A stretch of DNA of 64,000 bases from Clostridia bacterium (GTDB lineage: Bacteria > Bacillota > Clostridia > Oscillospirales > CAG-272), in the NCBI GenBank assembly GCA_017408585.1, contig JAFQUJ010000016.1, positions 171,094-235,093 on the forward strand. Reading direction: 5' to 3'. How positions within the stretch are numbered: the first letter of the stretch is position 1; every line of letters begins with the position of its first letter. The notes beneath the pieces are model-generated. The model saw nothing but the letters and a program-made list of their open reading frames with translations, searched no databases and had not been told where the DNA came from. Position numbers and translations under genes: made by a program. Positions 59,602-64,000 of the stretch are shown one piece after another.

Positions 59602-60141
59602 ATGACAGGTGACCAAAGAAGAGCTAAAATTCTCTCATATCTTGAGGGGGCGCAGGGGCAAATCTCTGCTAGCGCTCTTGCAAGGGAGTTTTCGGTTAGT
59701 CGTCAGGTTATAGTCGGGGATGTGGCTATTTTAAGGGCACAGGGACACAATATTGTGGCACTTGCAAGAGGCTATGTCCTTGAAAAAAGCTCTCTTTTTG
59801 AAAGAGTTTTCAAGGTGTATCACTCTGACGAGGATACCGAGAAGGAGCTAAATATTTTTGTTGATGCCGGTGGCGTTTGCGTTGATGTATTTATTTATCA
59901 CAGAAGCTATGGCGAGGTGCATGCGCCAATGAATTTAAAGTCACGCTTTGATGTGGCGAATTTCCTTACAGATATTGCGTCGGGAAAATCAAGCCTGCTC
60001 AAAAATGTGACCTCGGGCTATCACTATCACACAATTCAAGCCGAAAGCGCAGAAATTCTCGATATAATCGAGGCGAATTTAAAGGAAAATGGTTTTCTTG
60101 CTCCGTTACAGGACTATGAGCCTAAAAAGCTAAGAAAATAA
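59602..60141 (+). CDS. niaR: Niacin-responsive transcriptional repressor NiaR
   Basis: The 179-residue regulator has an N-terminal HTH_11 winged helix (ISASALAREFSVSRQVIVGDVAILRAQGH) and a C-terminal 3H domain with the metal/niacin histidines in VFIYHRSYGEVHAPM and SGYHYHTIQAES. It represses NAD biosynthesis genes when niacin is available. Its place at the end of the nadBC operon, facing nadA, and the TTGAC palindromes in the shared intergenic region fit autoregulation of the whole cluster. Confidence 0.93.
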   Translation: MTGDQRRAKILSYLEGAQGQISASALAREFSVSRQVIVGDVAILRAQGHNIVALARGYVLEKSSLFERVFKVYHSDEDTEKELNIFVDAGGVCVDVFIYHRSYGEVHAPMNLKSRFDVANFLTDIASGKSSLLKNVTSGYHYHTIQAESAEILDIIEANLKENGFLAPLQDYEPKKLRK

Positions 60142-60143
60142 AG

Positions 60144-60172
60144 AAAATCCTCTTGCATTGCAAGAGGATTTT
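60144..60172 (+). terminator. Terminator of nadB-nadC-niaR
   Basis: AAAATCCTCTTGC and GCAAGAGGATTTT around ATT, followed by TGTTTT, three bases after the niaR stop. Confidence 0.9.
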
Positions 60173-60191
60173 TGTTTTAGAGTCATGATTA

Positions 60192-60277
60192 TTGCTTGAA
60201 AAATCAAGCAACAAATTTTTAAAAAATAAATTTTTTAATATACGCGTATTGCAAAGAGGGAAAATTTGTGATAGAAT
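60192..60277 (+). promoter_or_regulatory. Promoter region of the DXS-like gene with two palindromes
   Basis: TTGCAA (60249-60254), 17 bases, TAGAAT (60272-60277). Upstream are TTGCTTGA-AAAA-TCAAGCAA (60192-60211) and, overlapping the -35, ATACGCGTAT. Either could be a regulator site; no regulator is identified. Confidence 0.6.
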
Positions 60278-60342
60278 AATGATAACTATGGATTTTAATA
60301 TCTTAAAACACGGCTATGCCGGAACATAAAGCGAGAGATAAA

Positions 60343-62094
60343 ATGATTTTAGAAAATATTAAATCGGTGAAGGATTTGAAGGCGTTGCCTCTTGAGCGCT
60401 TGCCTGAGCTTGCGCGCGAAATGCGCGAGGCTCTAATTAAAAGGCTCAGCGTTCATGGTGGACATTTCGGCTCAAACCTTGGCATTGTAGAGGCTACTAT
60501 TGCTCTGCACTATGTTTTTAACTCACCAAGTGATAAAATTATATTTGATGTTTCTCATCAAAGCTATTGTCATAAGATGCTCACAGGAAGGGCCGATGCC
60601 TTTTTGTATGAGGAGCAATATGATTCCATATCTGGTTATAGTGCGCCATATGAGAGTGAGCATGATGTGTTCACAATGGGTCACACCTCTACCTCGGTTA
60701 GCTTAGCGCTCGGTCTTGCTAAGGCAAGAGATTTAAAGGGCGAGGATTTCAAGGTTATCGCTGTTATTGGTGATGGCTCTCTTAGCGGTGGCGAGGCGCT
60801 CGAGGCGTTAAACTACGCAGGAGAATTTAAAGGTCCTCTTATCATTTTGGTCAATGACAATGATATGTCAATTGCTGAAAATCACGGTGGAATGTATCGT
60901 GGTCTTAAGGAGCTAAGAGATACTAAGGGCGAGAGCCAAAGCAACATATTTAAGGCGTTTGGGCTTGATTATATGTATGTTGATAACGGAAACGATGTTT
61001 TCGCATTAATTGATGCTCTTGAAGGCATCAAGGACACAAAAGCGCCTATCGTTCTTCACATAAGAACACAAAAGGGTAAGGGCTATGCCCCTGCAGAGCT
61101 AAAAAAAGAGGCTTGGCACGCGACTACCCCGTTTAATATAGACACAGGTGAGCGTCTTTTCTCGAAAAATGGCGCTGACAGCTATGCTAACATAACTGCG
61201 CTTCATTTGCTTGAAAGAATGAAGAACGACCCATCTATCGTTTCTATTACCGCTGCGACACCTACCGTTGCGGGCTTTGACGAGGAAAGGCGTATTTTGG
61301 CAGGTGAGCAATTTATTGATGTTGGAATTGCCGAGGAAAATGCGCTTGCTATGGCAAGTGGAATTGCAAGGGCAGGTGGCAAGCCTGTTTGGGCTGTCAA
61401 CAGTACATTTTTACAGCGCACCTACGACCAAATGTCACATGATGTATGTCTTAACAGATCCCCTGTTACGACACTTGTGTTCAACTCGTCAATCTATGGT
61501 CATAGCGATGTTACGCATCTTGGCATTTACGATATTGCGATGCTCTCGGGCATTCCAAATCTTAAATATTTAGCGCCCACATGCTACGACGAATACATTT
61601 CCATGCTCGATTGGTCAATTGATCAAGACAAGGAAAGCGTTGCAATCCGAGTTCCTTACGGAAGGGCTCTTCCTTGTGGCAAGCCTGTGCGAAGCGACTA
61701 TTCTGTTTGCGAATATGAAATCGCTCAAAGGGGCGAGGGTGTGGCTATAATTGCACTCGGCTCATTTTTCGAGCTTGGAAAGCAGGTGTGCGAGGCACTC
61801 ATGGCAAAGGGGCTTAAGCCTACGCTTATAAATCCACTATTTATCTCGGAGCTTGACAAGGACACGCTTGATTGCCTTATAGGCTCGCACCGTCTTGTTG
61901 TAACTCTCGAGGACGGAATTCTCGCCGGTGGCTTTGGCGAAAAAATCGCCTCATATCTTGGTGACAAGGATATTAAGGTTAAAAATTATGGCTTTAAAAA
62001 GGAATTTCCTTACACCTACACCCTTGATGGCATTTTAGAGGAAAATCGCTTGACCACCTCTCAAATTGTCGATGACATACAAAATATTATTTAA
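60343..62094 (+). CDS. Divergent 1-deoxy-D-xylulose-5-phosphate synthase-like transketolase
   Basis: TPP enzyme with the DXS domain order: TPP-binding half (GGHFGSNLGIVEATIALHYVF, DVSHQSYCHKMLTG, GDGSLSGGEALEALN, VNDNDMSIAENHGG) and pyrimidine half (DVGIAEENALAMASGIA, STFLQRTYDQMSHDV, SDVTHLGIYD), then a C-terminal transketolase domain. At 583 residues it is about 40 shorter than typical DXS. The DXS phosphate-binding DRAG motif is replaced (FNSSIYGH), and AEQH reads AEEN. It may still be the lineage's DXS, or a related acyloin-forming enzyme. The start at 60343 follows GCGAGAGATAAA; an upstream ATG adds nine residues. Confidence 0.75.
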   Translation: MILENIKSVKDLKALPLERLPELAREMREALIKRLSVHGGHFGSNLGIVEATIALHYVFNSPSDKIIFDVSHQSYCHKMLTGRADAFLYEEQYDSISGYSAPYESEHDVFTMGHTSTSVSLALGLAKARDLKGEDFKVIAVIGDGSLSGGEALEALNYAGEFKGPLIILVNDNDMSIAENHGGMYRGLKELRDTKGESQSNIFKAFGLDYMYVDNGNDVFALIDALEGIKDTKAPIVLHIRTQKGKGYAPAELKKEAWHATTPFNIDTGERLFSKNGADSYANITALHLLERMKNDPSIVSITAATPTVAGFDEERRILAGEQFIDVGIAEENALAMASGIARAGGKPVWAVNSTFLQRTYDQMSHDVCLNRSPVTTLVFNSSIYGHSDVTHLGIYDIAMLSGIPNLKYLAPTCYDEYISMLDWSIDQDKESVAIRVPYGRALPCGKPVRSDYSVCEYEIAQRGEGVAIIALGSFFELGKQVCEALMAKGLKPTLINPLFISELDKDTLDCLIGSHRLVVTLEDGILAGGFGEKIASYLGDKDIKVKNYGFKKEFPYTYTLDGILEENRLTTSQIVDDIQNII

Positions 62095-62117
62095 CCTTGG
62101 CTTTATTGGAGATACTT

Positions 62118-62915
62118 ATGAAAATCTTTTTAAAGGTGCTTCGTGGTCTTTTAATCGTTGCTCCGTTTTTGATAGTTTATTTTACGAAAAGTGAGTTTGC
62201 CGATGGTGGCTTCTTCCTTTTCTACATTATTGCCTCGCTTGTTCTTCTTGGTGCGCTTTTGGGCGTTGCGTTTTACGAGGATCAATGGGACGGCGACCCC
62301 GGTATGCCCTGTCGCGTGATACGACTTATCGTTCTTATTGCGATGGCAATTTTATCGGCGCTATCGGGCGTTGATGACAACCTTGTGCTTGACGAGTGGT
62401 ACACCTATATGATGGTTGCGCTTTTGTTTACAATCTTCTTTTACTTTATGTATTTGGGACTTTCGTTTATCTCGTCGGGCGTATTTTTCACAATAACAGG
62501 TATTGTTTGTGTTATTTCGCTTATCATTATTCCACTATTCAAGCTAGAGCCTAGCGCTGTTAGAGCTGTTGGTGGTGTTGCTATTGCGTTTGCAATTATT
62601 GGCTTCCCACTTATGTGGTGTATTCAAAAGCTATCGGGGCTTGGTGGCTCACGCTCGCGCTCGCGCTCATCGTCATCAGGTGGCAAGCGTGTTGGATATA
62701 ACGAGATTTATAACGCAGTTCAAGCGTTTAATCGTGATTGTGCAGGTGTATTCAAGGCGAGCATTTCGTCCTCGTCAAGTGGCTCTATTCGCATTACTCT
62801 CACCGATGCGCATGGTGGTAATGTATATAGCTCTGATGCATCGACGCTTCGCAGATACATTGAAAGAAAAACGGGCGCTGACCTTGACGACTGTAATGTG
62901 TATATAAATTACTAA
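62118..62915 (+). CDS. Membrane protein with Ser/Arg-rich linker, unknown function
   Basis: I do not recognise a family. The 265-residue protein has about five membrane segments in its first 180 residues (LLIVAPFLIVYF, FLFYIIASLVLLGALLGVAFY, MMVALLFTIFFYFMYLGL and others). An SRSRSRSSSSGG linker near 190 leads to a soluble C-terminal domain of about 70 residues (YNEIYNAVQAFNRDCAGVFKAS, DASTLRRYIERKTGADLDDCNVYINY). The start at 62118 has GGAG six bases upstream. It follows the DXS-like gene by 23 bp and is probably co-transcribed. Confidence 0.7.
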   Translation: MKIFLKVLRGLLIVAPFLIVYFTKSEFADGGFFLFYIIASLVLLGALLGVAFYEDQWDGDPGMPCRVIRLIVLIAMAILSALSGVDDNLVLDEWYTYMMVALLFTIFFYFMYLGLSFISSGVFFTITGIVCVISLIIIPLFKLEPSAVRAVGGVAIAFAIIGFPLMWCIQKLSGLGGSRSRSRSSSSGGKRVGYNEIYNAVQAFNRDCAGVFKASISSSSSGSIRITLTDAHGGNVYSSDASTLRRYIERKTGADLDDCNVYINY

Positions 62916-62918
62916 ATA

Positions 62919-62947
62919 AAAAAGGAAGTGATTTTCACTTCCTTTTT
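62919..62947. terminator. Bidirectional terminator
   Basis: AAAAAGGAAGTGA and TCACTTCCTTTTT around TTT between the convergent membrane-protein and surface-protein genes. Confidence 0.9.
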
Positions 62948-62954
62948 GTTTTAA

Positions 62955-64000
62955 TTAAGCTATTTCCTCTTCCTTTGAGGTAGGTAGTGCTGCTACATAG
63001 TTAAGAGTTACGCTCTTGAATGAGCCACCTGTAACAAGTGTTGAGTCAACTGCCTCTCCGCTTTCTGCTTGAATGAAGGTTACATTGTCGCCCTCGATTA
63101 CATATGCGCAAATGATTAGCTTGAGAGAGTTATTTGTGGTTGCGCCAAATTCGATTGAGCAATTGAAATTGCTATACTCATTATTGATTTCAACCTGAAG
63201 AGCCTTAGTGGTATTTACCTTCTTATCTGCGTCAAAGAAGCTCTTACCATCAAACTTTTCTGCGTTTGCAATTACGATACCATAAGTGATATCTCCATTT
63301 ATGTCCTCGTAATCCTTAAGAGCGTCTAGATTTACAGAATAACCACCATTGATAGCTGTACCACTTGGGCTAATTGAATATCCGTTTGCGATAAATATTG
63401 GCAATGCGATTTCTTCGGTCTTTACAGAGCAGCCCTCGTTTTTACAGCCCTCGCAAAGAAGTCCGTTTTGAGTAAATCCGTTTTCGTAGGTTAGTGTTGT
63501 GGCGTTGTTATGTCCACCGCTTGCACTTTGTGTAAGTCCGCAACCGTTTTTGCAGGAGTCGCCTGTTGTGCAATCTGTATCAATGTCGTGAATTCCCTTG
63601 TGGAATGCGTCACAGGAATTGTAATTATAGATTACATAGTCAGCGTCTGAATATGCGCTTGGATCAAGGGCGATAGCCTCTAGATAATCCTCATAGGAAA
63701 CGGTGGTTGCTTTTAGGAAGTTATCATTACCATCAGTATATGCTGTTGTGCCCTCGCCTCTAAAGTTTTCTCTTGCTATATTAAACTGTTCAAGCGTTCC
63801 GCAGTAGAAAAACTTAACATTCCCTCCACCGTTAAAGGCATAAGAAACTCTATATGCGGTTTCGGGCTTTGTTGCATAGAAGGTAACGGGGAGATAATAT
63901 TCCTTTATGGTTGCAGAGTTGTATGTAAAGGACTGGTGGTCGTTTCTTATGCTTCCGTTTGAGTTAAGATTTACAAAGTGTGTAAATGTTTCGGGAAGTC
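62955..64000 (-). CDS. BspA-like surface protein, C-terminal part (runs off the window)
   Basis: The frame stays open from the window edge to the stop at 62955, about 348 residues, although an internal TTG could be mistaken for a start. The visible N-terminal end begins with the BspA-type repeat end LPETFTHFVNLNSNGS. A middle region follows, then YNSCDAFHKGIHDIDTDC, paired-Cys stretches (CKNGCG; LCEGCKNEGC) and a C-terminal domain AINGGYSVNLDALKDYEDINGDITYGIVIANAEKF. The Cys-rich region and final domain match the 5253-7067 protein segment by segment, so the two are paralogues. The start, and presumably a signal peptide, lie beyond base 64000. Confidence 0.82.
   Translation of the reverse strand, partial: LPETFTHFVNLNSNGSIRNDHQSFTYNSATIKEYYLPVTFYATKPETAYRVSYAFNGGGNVKFFYCGTLEQFNIARENFRGEGTTAYTDGNDNFLKATTVSYEDYLEAIALDPSAYSDADYVIYNYNSCDAFHKGIHDIDTDCTTGDSCKNGCGLTQSASGGHNNATTLTYENGFTQNGLLCEGCKNEGCSVKTEEIALPIFIANGYSISPSGTAINGGYSVNLDALKDYEDINGDITYGIVIANAEKFDGKSFFDADKKVNTTKALQVEINNEYSNFNCSIEFGATTNNSLKLIICAYVIEGDNVTFIQAESGEAVDSTLVTGGSFKSVTLNYVAALPTSKEEEIA

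Noticed and set aside
63402..63404. A TTG start codon for a short 149-residue protein at the right edge
   Set aside because: The frame remains open upstream to base 64000 with repeat and Cys-rich sequence homologous to the 5253-7067 protein.

Overview
The window looks like a chromosomal segment of an anaerobic, low-GC Gram-positive bacterium of the class Clostridia (Bacillota), probably an uncultured gut lineage. The evidence is AT-rich intergenic DNA, near-consensus TTGACA-N17-TATAAT promoters almost everywhere, strong AGGAGG-type ribosome binding sites, a T-box leader, SpoVG, citrate (Re)-synthase-type chemistry, indolepyruvate:ferredoxin oxidoreductase, and BspA-like leucine-rich surface proteins. 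No rRNA, tRNA, CRISPR array, integrase or transposase was recognised. The species cannot be named from the sequence alone.

Layout. 1-4.9 kb: the start of the S10 ribosomal protein operon on the minus strand (rpsJ, rplC, rplD, rplW, rplB, rpsS, rplV, rpsC, rplP cut by the window edge), behind a promoter and a leader of about 270 nt that can form stable helices. 5.2-7.5 kb: a secreted BspA-like protein with a G10 tract upstream of its promoter. 7.4-10 kb: araD, then a compact phage-like switch: an S24 self-cleaving repressor, a divergent promoter, three matching operator palindromes, a structured untranslated segment, a zinc-ribbon protein and a phage-activator-like protein. 10-17.8 kb: membrane proteins, a heterodimeric ABC exporter and a divergent LytTR response regulator with AgrC-like kinase, bounded by two identical terminator hairpins. 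17.8-21.3 kb: feoA-feoB-Cys-rich protein facing a DtxR-type regulator, with two matching operators. 21.3-26.4 kb: phosphoglucomutase, aconitase and citrate (Re)-synthase. 26.5-29 kb: a double DUF1538 membrane protein with a two-domain PII-like protein. 29-30.7 kb: putP.

30.8-40.2 kb: the most interesting region. It is a tightly packed eight-gene minus-strand operon (SSS transporter, paaK2, iorA, iorB, paaK1, tandem-ACT protein, amidohydrolase, aminotransferase) behind a T-box leader whose specifier loop reads most naturally as UAC (Tyr). A T-box switches genes on when its tRNA is uncharged, so the arrangement argues that these enzymes run in the assimilatory direction: aryl acid import, CoA activation, reductive carboxylation to arylpyruvate and transamination to aromatic amino acid. 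They would then not be used for aromatic amino acid fermentation.

40.2-54 kb: housekeeping and repair genes: NAD(P)HX repair enzyme, an isochorismatase-like hydrolase, a YccF protein, rbfA-nrnA-truB, a cobalamin-riboswitch-controlled DUF4430 lipoprotein, nrdR, a frameshifted NhaC antiporter, aspS, spoVG, murC, a methyltransferase and hslO. 54-64 kb: a 98-bp tandem repeat, trmO, a ribokinase, the divergent NAD synthesis cluster (nadA / nadB-nadC-niaR), a divergent DXS-like transketolase, a small membrane protein and the 3' part of a second BspA-like surface protein sharing its C-terminal domain with the first.
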